Assembly (NCBI GenBank): GCA_016208495.1
Contig: JACQXX010000085.1
Span: forward strand, 1 to 64,000
Length of the DNA: 64,000 nt
DNA from: Acidobacteriota bacterium
GTDB taxonomy: Bacteria; Acidobacteriota; Blastocatellia; Chloracidobacteriales; Chloracidobacteriaceae
Direction of reading: 5' to 3'
Shown here: in pieces, positions 32,833 to 41,577 of the stretch
Layout of the letters: each line of letters starts with the position of its first letter
Position numbering within the stretch: the first letter of the stretch is position 1
Position numbers and translations under genes: made by a program
Notes under the pieces: generated by a model
What the model was told of the DNA's origin: nothing
The model's input: the letters and a program-made list of their open reading frames with translations, nothing else
The model's database searches: none

Positions 32833-34119
32833 ATGCTTCGAAAACAGACGCTGAAATGCTTTTTTGTCGCACTCCTGATGATCCTGTGGGTCGGAGGGCT
32901 GACCCGCCCGGTCTGGGCTGAGCGGGTCGTGACCCCAGGCGCACCAATTGTTCCGGCTGAGCAACAGGTGCTGATCTTTTATGATCCGGTCAAGAAACAG
33001 GAAACGCTGGTTTTTAGTCCAGCCTATCGGTTTCGTGAGCAGAAGTTTGTCTGGATTGTGCCGGTTCCGGCCACGCCTTCAGTCGGAACAGGTCACCAGT
33101 TTGTGTTTGAGAATTTAAAGGCCCGTGTGGCACCTGATATTGAAGTCAAAATTCGCCGACATTGGAAAGTCAGCAGCTTTCTGCTTGATCTCATCAAACG
33201 ACTGACGGCACCGCCAAAATCAGATGATCCGTTTGCCAATCTCAAACCAGGACAGGTGATTGTGTCTCGGCGCAACGCCAACCAGACGGTGCGGGTTATT
33301 GCTCCAGGGGAAAAAGACAAATTCCTGAATATTTGTCGCGAAAATTTTGAAGACCCGGACTACACCCCCCCGGCTGATCTGGTTGAGTGGATGAAACCCT
33401 ATGAAGAGCAAAAGTTTTCTTTTGTTGCGATTTCGGCATCTGCTGACCTGGTTGATCAGAACTCGGCGGCTGACGAACAGGTCTTGATGACTCCATTCCG
33501 GATTACCTTTCCGGCTGAAAAACCATTCGTTCCAATGATTCGCCCAGCCAGTGCGGTTCCTAATGGCTGGCGGCCATACAACGTGTTTCGGTATTTTGTG
33601 GTCATGCCTGAGCGGGCTGAAGTGCGCGTCGGAGACCAGCCTTTTTTTGACCAGACACATTTGGTGTATGCCAACCGGGTGTCGCGTGAGGACTGGAATA
33701 CCAAAATCTGGCCTGGATTGCGGATGACAACCGTTCAACCGACCGAACCGGCCCCCGTACCACCAAAACCTGAAGCTGCCTCCAAAACGGGGAAGTCGCC
33801 AGCTCAACCTGAGCCAAAACCTGAGTCAAAACCCGCAACCACGCCTCCATCATCCACCCCGTCCTCTACGCCACCACCGGCTGAAGAAGCACCAGTTGGA
33901 AATGATCTGTTTCTCACGGCCTATGCCCGTGCTGATCAGCAACTGACGCCAATTACCCAGGATGGCACAATTGTTCCGGCTGCCACTCAGGCAACATTTA
34001 AATTGCCCACCAAAGTGGAATTTGAGGATCGGGATGTTAGTTTTCCAATTGAAGGACCACTGCTGGTGATTGCTGGGATTGCTGTGTACTTGCGTCAGCG
34101 ACGGCAGGTGAATTCATAG
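32833..34119 (+). CDS. DUF2330 secreted/membrane protein
   Basis: A 428-residue protein of the DUF2330 family. It has a signal peptide (about 1-28, cleavage after PVWA) and then the family opening EQQVLIFYDPVKKQETLVFSP...FVWIVPVPATPSV. The C-terminal third is Pro/Lys-rich (about 305-345), and a weak terminal hydrophobic stretch (PLLVIAGIAVYL) followed by RQRRQ could be a membrane anchor with an inside-positive tail. Function is unknown; the family is common in Acidobacteria, Myxococcota and other soil bacteria. It is followed by 96 bp of heptamer-rich DNA and ruvX. Confidence 0.75.
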   Translation: MLRKQTLKCFFVALLMILWVGGLTRPVWAERVVTPGAPIVPAEQQVLIFYDPVKKQETLVFSPAYRFREQKFVWIVPVPATPSVGTGHQFVFENLKARVAPDIEVKIRRHWKVSSFLLDLIKRLTAPPKSDDPFANLKPGQVIVSRRNANQTVRVIAPGEKDKFLNICRENFEDPDYTPPADLVEWMKPYEEQKFSFVAISASADLVDQNSAADEQVLMTPFRITFPAEKPFVPMIRPASAVPNGWRPYNVFRYFVVMPERAEVRVGDQPFFDQTHLVYANRVSREDWNTKIWPGLRMTTVQPTEPAPVPPKPEAASKTGKSPAQPEPKPESKPATTPPSSTPSSTPPPAEEAPVGNDLFLTAYARADQQLTPITQDGTIVPAATQATFKLPTKVEFEDRDVSFPIEGPLLVIAGIAVYLRQRRQVNS

Positions 34120-34215
34120 TAGGGCTGAGGGGATGGAGCAATCGAGGGATGAAATAAAACCAGTTCCTCAGCCCATTTTCTTCAGCCCTCAGCCCCAAAC
34201 CCTCAGCCCTACCTT

Positions 34216-34644
34216 ATGACTCAAAACCAGCGAACCTTAGCCATTGATTGGGGACAAAAACGAACCGGTTTTGCCATCTGTGATGAACTGGGAATGACGG
34301 TTCGCCCGCTTGAAACGGTTCGTGGTCCAAAAGAGGCTGTTTTACAGCGGGTGGCGGAACTGGTTTCAGCCTATGACGTCCAGCGAATCGTGGTTGGGGT
34401 CCCGCTTGGCGCTGAAGGGCAGATTCGTGAAGCGGCTGAGCGAATCCTGGCTCTAGTTGAAGAACTCAAAAGCATGGTGACCTGTCCTGTTCACACCTGG
34501 AATGAACGATTAACCTCGTATGCCGCTGACGAGTGGATGCGCGAGCGTGGCTATTCAGCCCGTGAACGCCAGCAACGCTCAGATGAAATTGCGGCAGCGA
34601 TTCTGCTCGAAGATTTCTTGGCTTCCTGTCCGTTTTCCACATAA
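34216..34644 (+). CDS. ruvX: Holliday junction resolvase-like RuvX (YqgF)
   Basis: A 142-residue RNase H-like protein essential in many bacteria and implicated in 16S rRNA 5' processing and possibly junction resolution. It has the first catalytic Asp in LAIDWGQKRTGFAICDE, RIVVGVPLGAEG with the second acidic segment, and the third in WNERLTSYAADEWMRERG with SDEIAAAILLEDFL. Length matches E. coli YqgF (138). Start ATG 34216 follows degenerate CAGCCCT repeats, and no ribosome site is obvious. It is followed by a MITE-2 copy. Confidence 0.92.
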   Translation: MTQNQRTLAIDWGQKRTGFAICDELGMTVRPLETVRGPKEAVLQRVAELVSAYDVQRIVVGVPLGAEGQIREAAERILALVEELKSMVTCPVHTWNERLTSYAADEWMRERGYSARERQQRSDEIAAAILLEDFLASCPFST

Positions 34645-34659
34645 CTCCCGGCGCACATC

Positions 34660-34780
34660 TTATACCAATTTGTAAGGAAGTCCTTGTATGAGAAAATAGT
34701 CAAATAGTCCAATCAAATAAACTTAGTGGACTACTGACTACTGACTACTGACTACTGACTACTGACTACAAACTGGTGTT
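34660..34780 (+). mobile_element. MITE-2 copy 1
   Basis: 121 bp related to 41473-41580. It starts TTATACCAATTTGTA and ends TACAAACTGGTGTT, giving imperfect terminal inverted repeats. Between lie ATAGTCAAATAGTCCAATCAA and a run of CTGACTA heptamers (about 34726-34767, five to six units; the other copy has only two to three), so the element carries a variable heptamer array inside it. Confidence 0.65.
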
Positions 34781-34805
34781 CTTGAAATGGAACGTGTTGA
34801 TCTTT

Positions 34806-35357
34806 ATGCGATACCTGTGTGTCCGATTTGCGCTCTTGAGTATGCTGGTGTGTCTTCCGGCACTGGCTCAAACCCAACCATCAAAACCAGCGCCGGCAGC
34901 GGCTGATTCCTGCGAAACTGACCCTGGATTTCACAAACTTGATTTCTGGCTTGGGAATTGGGATGTGTTTGTCAAAGACCAGAAAGTTGGTACCAATCAA
35001 ATTGAAAAAATTCTCAGTGGCTGTGCTGTGACGGAGTACTGGACTGATGCCACCGGCAGCCAGGGCAAGAGTTTGTTTTACTACCTGCCGGCAACCAAAC
35101 GCTGGCGACAGGTGTGGGTTACGGAACAGGCCAATCGTACCGGCGGCGTCAAAGAAAAAGAATTGATCGAAGAACTCAAAGATGGCGGGTTGCGATTTCA
35201 AGGTGAAATCATGCTTCTCACAGGCAAAACCTATCTGGATCGAACCACACTCACGCCGCTCTCAAAAGACAAAGTGCGGCAAGTTATCGAGTTTTCAATG
35301 GATGGCGGCAAGTCATGGAAGTCCGCCTTTGATGCCATATATCTTAGAAAAGATTGA
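34806..35357 (+). CDS. Secreted DUF1579/lipocalin-like protein
   Basis: A 183-residue exported protein. The signal peptide is MRYLCVRFALLSMLVCLPALAQ. The mature part starts FHKLDFWLGNWDVFVKDQKVGTNQIEKIL and continues GCAVTEYWTDATGSQGKSLFYY, a pattern seen in DUF1579-like, beta-barrel secreted proteins. No catalytic motif is seen. ATG 34806 is chosen because the alternative GTG at 34776 lies inside the end of MITE-2. It converges with the pilus/secretion gene; only 11 bp separate the stops. Confidence 0.7.
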   Translation: MRYLCVRFALLSMLVCLPALAQTQPSKPAPAAADSCETDPGFHKLDFWLGNWDVFVKDQKVGTNQIEKILSGCAVTEYWTDATGSQGKSLFYYLPATKRWRQVWVTEQANRTGGVKEKELIEELKDGGLRFQGEIMLLTGKTYLDRTTLTPLSKDKVRQVIEFSMDGGKSWKSAFDAIYLRKD

Positions 35358-35368
35358 GATTCACCAGG

Positions 35369-36349
35369 TTATGGTACCATTTTCCCAATGTTGCCATAAT
35401 AACCCGCGTAAAACTGAATCACGATGCTCGCAATGTAGAGTGCGACCAGGATGTACATGGCGATTGGGAAAAAGAAGAGCACGGCTTTCAGGACTTTTTC
35501 CGATTCTTCTTCATACATTCGGGCGGTTTGTTCCAGCACCCGGTCCAAATCGCCGGTTTGTTCCCCGAGGGCAATGATGTGCACATACTCTTTCGGAAAT
35601 ACGCCAGCCGCTTCAAATCCTTTGGCCAGTCCAAAGCCTTCTTCGAGGTAGCCGAGAATAATCTGGCTTTTGCGTTTCAAGTAAGTGTTTTCAAACGAGC
35701 TGGTTGAAAGCTGCAGGCAGCGCCGCATATCAATCCCCGCGCTATAGAGCGTTGCCAGACAGCGGCTGAATCGGGCTAACGCCATTTTATGCAGGCTTTT
35801 GCCCAGGACTGGAATTTTGAGCCGTACCTGATCATAGATATCAATCAAGACACCCTGCGATAAGACAAATCCCACATAGAGTGCCACGCCAATTGCCAAA
35901 AACGGTGCCGCAGTCCAAAAAACGGCGCTCAGGTATTCGCCAAACGAGCCATTCCACCAGATTGGAATTTTCGGGACAAAAAGTGCTGCCAGAAATAAAA
36001 AGCTTGGGTAAAGCATGGCCAGCAAAAACCGGAGCTGGTTTTTGTACTGCTTTTCATACATCGTCGAAAGCTGGAACAAATTGGAATCAAGGCGGCCATT
36101 TTCTTCTCCAACCGCAATCAGCGCCGCTTGAAGTTCAGTAAACACTTGCGGTTGTCTGGCAACGGCTGATCCAAGCGTCTTTCCTCCCATCACATCGGCA
36201 TAGACCCGCTCGGTGGCTTCCCGAATTTGGGTGTCCCCACTATGCTCTGCCGCCAGAGGCAGGCTCTGGCTGACAGGGACGCCTGACTTGTAAAGCTGTC
36301 CAAGTTGTTGATAGAACAGAGAAAGATTGCGGCTTCGAAAAAGATTCAT
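35369..36349 (-). CDS. Type II secretion/type IV pilus F protein
   Basis: A 326-residue inner-membrane platform protein of the GspF/PilC family. It contains the two T2SF repeats: the first (about 1-125, SLFYQQLGQLYKSGVPVSQSLPLAAEHSGD then VGEENGRLDSNLFQLSTMYE) and the second (about 190-310, ARFSRCLATLYSAGIDMRRCLQLS then ALGEQTGDLDRVLEQTARMYEEE). Each is followed by hydrophobic segments. It is shorter than GspF (about 400), lacking the N-terminal cytoplasmic part. No other secretion or pilus gene is nearby, so it may be an orphan. On its strand AGGTAGGAT directly precedes the ATG, and a long GTGACAAG array lies just upstream. Confidence 0.88.
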   Translation of the reverse strand: MNLFRSRNLSLFYQQLGQLYKSGVPVSQSLPLAAEHSGDTQIREATERVYADVMGGKTLGSAVARQPQVFTELQAALIAVGEENGRLDSNLFQLSTMYEKQYKNQLRFLLAMLYPSFLFLAALFVPKIPIWWNGSFGEYLSAVFWTAAPFLAIGVALYVGFVLSQGVLIDIYDQVRLKIPVLGKSLHKMALARFSRCLATLYSAGIDMRRCLQLSTSSFENTYLKRKSQIILGYLEEGFGLAKGFEAAGVFPKEYVHIIALGEQTGDLDRVLEQTARMYEEESEKVLKAVLFFFPIAMYILVALYIASIVIQFYAGYYGNIGKMVP

Positions 36350-36365
36350 ATCCTACCTGGAAGAA

Positions 36366-36619
36366 AGAGTGACAGAATGACAAGGTGACAAGGTGACAAG
36401 GTGACAAGGTGACAAGGTGACAAGGTGACAAGGTGACAAGGTGACAAGGTGACAGAATGATAAAGTGACAGAATGATAAAGTGACAGAATGATAAAGTGA
36501 CAGAATGACAAAGTGACAGAATGACAAGATGGCTTTTATTCGAAACCCTGAACCCTGAACCCTGAACCCTGAACCCTGAACCCTGAACCCTGAACCCTGA
36601 ACCCTGAACCCTGAACCCT
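36366..36619. repeat. GTGACAAG array next to CCCTGAA array
   Basis: The first part (36366-36530) is an octamer array: about nine GTGACAAG units and then GTGACAGAATGATAAA double units. The second part (36541-36619) is about ten CCCTGAA heptamers. They are joined by 10 bp. This fills almost the whole gap between two divergent genes, leaving about 15 and 35 bp at the ends for promoters. Confidence 0.9.
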
Positions 36620-36653
36620 GGATACATCCAACACTGCACGTAGGAAACCAGCT

Positions 36654-37670
36654 ATGGTTCCAGTAAGTCAAATACCACATCTGTTGTGGAAAACAACCTG
36701 GGATATGTTTGACAAAGGGTGTGTCGGCTATGCCAAAGAAGCTGCCTACTCCTTTATTTTGTCCTTTTTCCCCATGTTGTTGTTTTTGACGGCGTTGTTT
36801 GCAATTTTGGGACGTGACTACATGGGTGAAATCCTCACGACGTTGCGAAATGTATTGCCGCCTCATAGTCATGCGCTGATTCAAGAATACATCCAGGCTT
36901 TTTTCCAAAACCAGCCATCGCTTGGAATTTTGTGGGCCACTGCGATTGCAACGCTGTTTCCGGCTGCCGGGTTGATGGGCACCTTTTCTAAAGCCTTTGA
37001 TCACATTTATGAAAACCCCAACCGACGATCATTTTGGGCTGACCAGGGCATTTCCTATCTCATGGTGGTGATTATCGGAGCGCCGCTCCTGGTTGCGACC
37101 ATTGCGACGGCGGCTGGAACCAGCTTTGAGCGGATGATCGTCGGGAAAATGGGCAACGAGCAAATCTTCAGTGTGGCCTGGTTTTTGGGACGCTGGGCAA
37201 TTGTGTTTGTGACCGTGATGTTGATTGCCATGCTGCTCTATCATTTTGGGCCAAGTCGAACGCCAGCCTGGCGGCACATTGTCCCAGGTGCGATGCTGGC
37301 CTCGTTTTTGTGGATTGTGCTCACGCTCGGATTTGGGGCCTATGTGTCAAATTTCGGGTCCTATACCTTGTATGGAAGTCTGGCAGTGCCCATTATTCTG
37401 CTGGTCTGGATGTATTTTTCAGCACTGGTGATGTTAATCGGAGCGGTGTTTAACCGGCAATGTGAGATCCATGTGGATTGTTCACTATCACCCGAATCGC
37501 GAAACATTTCAAACCATCCTGAATACCTGCGACGATCAATGGCACCAGAAAAAGGTTTGATCAAGGAGGCTTCGAAATCGCCCCAGCTTCGAAAGAACCA
37601 AAAGTCAAAATCAAAGTCTACCTCCCCAACCCCCAACCCCCAACCTCCAACCCCAAAGTCCAAACTATGA
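36654..37670 (+). CDS. YihY/BrkB family membrane protein
   Basis: A 338-residue inner-membrane protein with six hydrophobic segments. Family signatures: GYAKEAAYSFILSFFPMLLFLTALFAIL at the start, ALFPAAG-like LFPAAGLMGTFSKAFDHIYE, and YHFGPSRTPAWRHIVPGAMLASFLWIVLTLGF...YGSLAVPIILLVWMYFSALVMLIGAVFN. Its function is not established despite the old RNase BN label. The last about 15 residues (TSPTPNPQPPTPKSKL) are encoded by degenerate CCCCAAC heptamers (37620-37658). Its TGA overlaps the ATG of the next gene by 4 bp (ATGA), suggesting translational coupling. Confidence 0.9.
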   Translation: MVPVSQIPHLLWKTTWDMFDKGCVGYAKEAAYSFILSFFPMLLFLTALFAILGRDYMGEILTTLRNVLPPHSHALIQEYIQAFFQNQPSLGILWATAIATLFPAAGLMGTFSKAFDHIYENPNRRSFWADQGISYLMVVIIGAPLLVATIATAAGTSFERMIVGKMGNEQIFSVAWFLGRWAIVFVTVMLIAMLLYHFGPSRTPAWRHIVPGAMLASFLWIVLTLGFGAYVSNFGSYTLYGSLAVPIILLVWMYFSALVMLIGAVFNRQCEIHVDCSLSPESRNISNHPEYLRRSMAPEKGLIKEASKSPQLRKNQKSKSKSTSPTPNPQPPTPKSKL

Positions 37671-39196
37671 CTACTCCTGTAACTCCTAAACTTGCTGCCG
37701 GAATCGTTTTACTTCGCCAGTCTTCTGTGACCGGCTGGGAATTTTTCTGGGCCAGACGCTCTAACAAAATGCCGTTTATGAGCGGTTTTCATGCTTTTCC
37801 CGGTGGCCGGTTAGATAAATCGGATGCGGAACTGACAATTGAGCATTCGCTATCACCTGAACAGGCCGCCCTGTGCGTCTGTGCGATTCGCGAAGCCTTT
37901 GAAGAAGCCGCCATTTTGATTTCACCTGATGCTCACAAACTGACAGTGGAAGAACGACTTACGGCCCGTAGTGCTTTGATGCAGGATGAATTGACGTTTG
38001 CTGAATTTGTTAACCTGCACCGCCTCCGACTTGATGCGCGATTGTTGGTTCCGGCTGGTCGCTGGGTGACGCCACCCTATGCTGCCCGACGCTTTGATAC
38101 CTGGTTTTACACGGCTGAAATTCCAGAGGGGCAGGAACCCGAACTCTGGACCGATGAACTCGAACATGGCACCTGGGCCACGCCGCTGGAGGCCGAACGC
38201 CGCTGGGCGGATTTACAGGTTTTGTTGGCACCTCCAACGTTGCACACGATTCGGGGCATTGGTCGCTGGATTGAAACTGGTGCGGGAGAAAAACGGGATT
38301 GGGGACATCTGACGCGTCTTTTGACCAACATTCCCGAAGCCAATGGCAAACCAATTGAATGGATTGAAACCCGACCTGGCATTTTTGTGTTTCCAGTTCG
38401 AACACCGACGCTGCCACCGGCAACCCATACCAACTGCTATTTAATTGGAGATCAAGAGCTTATCGTCATTGACCCGGCTTCGCCCTACGCAGATGAGCAG
38501 GCGCGACTGGATGCCCATCTGGCCGGTTTGCAAGAACGTACCGGGGCTCGGGTGCGTGAAATCTGGCTCACCCATCATCATCCAGATCACGTTTCGGGTG
38601 CCGAACACGCCCGTACGACGTGGCGAGTGCCAGTCGCGGCACATCCCCGGACGGCTGAATTGCTCAAAGGCAAAGTCACGGTTGACCGATTTCTGGGTGA
38701 CGGAGACGTGCTGGAACTCGACGGCAACCCTGGCTGGCGGCTTCGTGCCATTTTCACACCAGGTCATGCGCCAGGGCATTTATGTTTTTTGGAAGAAAAC
38801 AGCCGCGCGATTGTGACCGGCGATATGGTGGTGGGGCTGGGTTCGGTCCTGATTGCCCCTCCAGATGGCAATATGCAACTCTATCTGGATTCGCTGGAAA
38901 AGCTTTCAAAACTGTCACTTACCATGATTTTGGGCGGCCACGGCCAGGCAATGGGCAGCCCGAAAAAGCACATTGCCAGCTATATCAAACACCGCCTGGA
39001 CCGCGAAGCACAGATTCTTGAAGCCATGACGACTGGGGCCGAAACGATTGATGACATTGTCAAAATTGCCTACGCGACGACCCCGGTGGAAATGCACCCG
39101 TACGCAGCGCTTTCAGTCAAAGCCCATCTGGAAAAACTTCTCAATGAACAACGGATTACTCCAGTTGGCGAAGCCCGGTGGCAGGTGGCCGGATGA
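37667..39196 (+). CDS. NUDIX-metallo-beta-lactamase fusion hydrolase
   Basis: A 509-residue two-domain hydrolase. N-terminal NUDIX-like domain (about 5-215): KLAAGIVLLRQS, FHAFPGGRLDK and AIREAFEEAAILIS, where REAFEEA matches the REUXEEXGU core but the segment between GG and RE is long, as in the CoA-diphosphatase-like subgroup. C-terminal metallo-beta-lactamase fold (about 250-450): CYLIGDQELIVIDPAS, LTHHHPDHVSGAEH with the zinc motif HHHPDH, TPGHAPGHLCF, VTGDMVV, GGHGQ. The end (DDIVKIAYATT, AHLEKLL) is the winged-helix tail of LACTB2-like proteins. LACTB2-type enzymes cleave RNA or thioesters; the NUDIX part suggests a CoA- or nucleotide-linked substrate. Coupled by overlap to the YihY gene. 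Confidence 0.85.
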   Translation: MTTPVTPKLAAGIVLLRQSSVTGWEFFWARRSNKMPFMSGFHAFPGGRLDKSDAELTIEHSLSPEQAALCVCAIREAFEEAAILISPDAHKLTVEERLTARSALMQDELTFAEFVNLHRLRLDARLLVPAGRWVTPPYAARRFDTWFYTAEIPEGQEPELWTDELEHGTWATPLEAERRWADLQVLLAPPTLHTIRGIGRWIETGAGEKRDWGHLTRLLTNIPEANGKPIEWIETRPGIFVFPVRTPTLPPATHTNCYLIGDQELIVIDPASPYADEQARLDAHLAGLQERTGARVREIWLTHHHPDHVSGAEHARTTWRVPVAAHPRTAELLKGKVTVDRFLGDGDVLELDGNPGWRLRAIFTPGHAPGHLCFLEENSRAIVTGDMVVGLGSVLIAPPDGNMQLYLDSLEKLSKLSLTMILGGHGQAMGSPKKHIASYIKHRLDREAQILEAMTTGAETIDDIVKIAYATTPVEMHPYAALSVKAHLEKLLNEQRITPVGEARWQVAG

Positions 39197-39444
39197 AGGA
39201 ATGAAGAATGAAGAAAAATTGTTTCCTGGTTTTTGTTATGGTTCTTGTAAAATATTGATCTCCAGGCACTAACGGTAACATTAGCTGATCTTGTTTCAGG
39301 CGTTCAGATAACTCTTTGAAAAATCGGATGAAAGCTCAAAATCATCAAAACAACATTGTGTGTCATTACAACGAACCGCTCATCACATTCTCAATTCTTC
39401 ATCCTCAATTCTTCATTCTTCATTCTCAATTCTTCATTCTGCCT
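39197..39444. other. Short gap before araC-type gene
   Basis: The first and last parts carry GAAGAAT/ATTCTTC-type heptamers (39197-39215 and 39385-39440). The 170 bp between look unique and may hold the promoter. Confidence 0.5.
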
Positions 39445-40353
39445 ATGTTGATTTCACTCCAGCTTGGACAAAAAAATCGTGACTATCACAGCCGCGGATT
39501 TGGCGGGCAGCTTGGGCGTCAATCGCACATTCTGATTGGCCAAACCAGCCGGCAATTTCACTGGTCTGGGCTTGGATGTCTTTCAATCAAGACCTTTTCG
39601 CAGGGAACGGCTTATTACAACGCCGGCAACGGACATTTTGCCGTGGATGACAGCCGGTACCTGGTGTTGAACGAGCATCAGCCATACACGATCACGATTG
39701 ATGTTGCCAGACCAATGTCTTCTTTTTGTTTGTTTTTTGAAGTCGGTTTATTAGGCGAAATAGCTGAATCCAGACAGTTGACCACTGAAACCTTGCTTGA
39801 GAATCCAGAAGGGAAGTCTCTGGCGTCAATTGCTTTTTTCGAGAAAACGTATCCTCACGACGATCTGCTTTCGCCCGCTTTGCGACGATTGCAATATCTG
39901 GTCAATGCCGGAGTTGTTGATTCTGGGATTTTGACTGAACACATGTATGACATTGCCGGGCGACTGCTGGCGGTTCATTCCCAAACCGTGGCTGATGTGG
40001 AACAGTTTCCAGCGGTCCGGCCTGCTACGCGTGACGAACTTTATCGCCGCTTACATCGTGCCCGTGATTTCATTCTCGCCAGATTTGACACACCGCTGAC
40101 ACTGGCTGACATTGCCCAGGTCGCCTGTCTTTCGCCAAATCATCTGCTACGAACTTTCAAACAAGCCTTCCAGATAACCCCGCATCAGATGCTGACCAGC
40201 ATCCGTCTCGAAGCAGCAAAACGACTTCTAAAAACCACAAATCATTCAGTGACTGAGGTTTGCTTGATGGTCGGTTTTGAAAGTCTTGGTTCGTTTAGCT
40301 GGTTGTTTCGGAAGAAGGTCGGGTGCTCACCTGATACATTTCGAAAAAGGTGA
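39445..40353 (+). CDS. AraC family transcriptional regulator
   Basis: A 302-residue AraC/XylS-type regulator. The N-terminal about 190 residues form a cupin-like sensing region (FHWSGLGCLSIKTFSQGTAYYNAG...VLNEHQPYTITID). The C-terminal about 100 residues hold the double helix-turn-helix: LTLADIAQVACLSPNHLLRTFKQAF and the second, HSVTEVCLMVGFESLGSFSWLFRKKVG with the family end PDTFRKR. Start ATG 39445 (MLISLQLGQ) is used because the upstream extension is translated repeats. The cupin gene 79 bp downstream on the same strand is a likely target. The inducer is unknown. Confidence 0.9.
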   Translation: MLISLQLGQKNRDYHSRGFGGQLGRQSHILIGQTSRQFHWSGLGCLSIKTFSQGTAYYNAGNGHFAVDDSRYLVLNEHQPYTITIDVARPMSSFCLFFEVGLLGEIAESRQLTTETLLENPEGKSLASIAFFEKTYPHDDLLSPALRRLQYLVNAGVVDSGILTEHMYDIAGRLLAVHSQTVADVEQFPAVRPATRDELYRRLHRARDFILARFDTPLTLADIAQVACLSPNHLLRTFKQAFQITPHQMLTSIRLEAAKRLLKTTNHSVTEVCLMVGFESLGSFSWLFRKKVGCSPDTFRKR

Positions 40354-40431
40354 TTTTCAAGAAGCATACTCTGGTTTCAAGTTCCTAAACTCCGCAGTCA
40401 ACTACGTGCTGCAGGAGGTTTCAGGAAATAC

Positions 40432-41211
40432 ATGGCTTTACCATCACCAATAATCGAAGTTTCTCCGATACCATCAGAACCCGAAGCATCAGTTCCAGGG
40501 TATGCCATCACCCGGCGGATGTTTTGCTGGCTTCCGCTGGCAATGACGGCAAGTTCATCTGTTGCCAGAGGAAACTCACTTCAAGAGCCCCAAAAAGTTG
40601 ACTCACTGGCGGCTGGACTTGATGTTTTGACGTGGGCTGAATTCCTCCATCAGGCTGAAAAGCTGGGAGGTGTCAAGTTTCTGGGCAACCAGGTTGACCG
40701 GTATGTGTACCGGGTGGCTTCGTTGGCAGCCCAGGTGCAGGGGGTTCCCGCCGCCAAAGTGTTTCCATTTGCCAGTCTCCAACCGCCAGTGTATTTCGGC
40801 CCTTCGCACAGAGGCGCTGGACTGCTCGTTATTGAATGGAAACTGGCCCCCGGTGCTGTCTTGCCACCACATAACCATCCAAACTACAGCATTTGCACGC
40901 TTGGCCTCGAAGGCGAAGCCCGGATGTCAAATTATGAAGTCGTGGGGGCGGCACCTGAATTTTCATCCAGCAAAAGCTTCCAGGTTCGAAAAACCAACAC
41001 TCAGTGGATGCGCCCAGGTGCGATCAACACGCTCTCACCACACCGTGACAACATTCATACCTTCCAGGCTGGAAAAGATGGTGCGCGTGGGATTGATATC
41101 GGAACATTACACGGCACGGATCAAGGGTTTTCCTTTTTAAAACTTACTGAAAAACCTGTTGATCCGGCACGTGATATTTTTGAAGCCCGGTGGATTGGAA
41201 CCAAACCCTGA
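40432..41211 (+). CDS. Exported cupin, thiol-dioxygenase-like
   Basis: A 259-residue cupin protein. ITRRMFCWLPLAMTASSSVA near residue 26 looks like a twin-arginine signal preceded by a 25-residue tail. The cupin part shows APGAVLPPHNHPNYSICTLGLEGEARMSNYEVVG, then a long loop and TLSPHRDNIHTFQAG. This arrangement (H.H in the first motif, NIHxF in the second, Y in SNYE) recalls the plant-cysteine-oxidase/ADO thiol dioxygenases (LHDHP...SYD...NIHCF), not storage cupins. Three His ligands for iron are thus plausible. If so, it would oxidise a thiol outside the cytoplasm, which is unusual. The neighbouring AraC-type gene may control it. Confidence 0.6.
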   Translation: MALPSPIIEVSPIPSEPEASVPGYAITRRMFCWLPLAMTASSSVARGNSLQEPQKVDSLAAGLDVLTWAEFLHQAEKLGGVKFLGNQVDRYVYRVASLAAQVQGVPAAKVFPFASLQPPVYFGPSHRGAGLLVIEWKLAPGAVLPPHNHPNYSICTLGLEGEARMSNYEVVGAAPEFSSSKSFQVRKTNTQWMRPGAINTLSPHRDNIHTFQAGKDGARGIDIGTLHGTDQGFSFLKLTEKPVDPARDIFEARWIGTKP

Positions 41212-41577
41212 CAGGGTGACAAGGTGACAGAGTGACAAGGCATAAGTGCCAGGATAAGAAAATGTGAGCCTGTTTGAGACAAGGAGCTTGGGGAGACAAG
41301 GAGACAAGGAGATTCTCCTCCCGACGGTGGGAGCGGGAGAATATTTTTTCTCCTTGTCCCCTTGCCCGCTTGTCCCCCTTGTCCAGATTGGACTCTGTTC
41401 CCTTATCCTGGCGCTTATGGGGTGACAGGCTGACCGGGTGACAAAATGACAACGTGATGTGGGGTTACCTTCTTATACCATTTTAGAATGAAGTGATCGT
41501 CTTAGAAAACAGTCAAGTAATTCAATCAATTGAAGTTAGTGAACTACTGACTACGATCTACTGACTACAAACTGGTA
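41212..41577. other. Gap with MITE-1 copy B and MITE-2 copy 2
   Basis: Begins with GTGACAAG octamers (41212-41240), then MITE-1 copy B (41241-41419), more octamers (41420-41456) and MITE-2 copy 2 (41473-41580). No gene is seen. Confidence 0.7.
41241..41419 (+). mobile_element. MITE-1 copy B
   Basis: 179 bp with termini CATAAGTGCCAGGATAAG and CTTATCCTGGCGCTTATG, 17 of 18 matching as an inverted pair. Its interior starts AAAATGTGAGCCTGTTTGAGACAAGGAG like copy A and has a central hairpin (GATTCTCCTCCCGACGG...GGGAGCGGGAGAATA). Octamer repeats lie on both sides, as if the element had inserted into an array. Confidence 0.75.

Noticed and set aside
36240-37004. 254-residue minus-strand ORF through the array at 36366-36619
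   Set aside because: Its protein is RVQGSGF and CHLVTLSP repeats, a translation of the arrays; it overlaps two well-supported genes.
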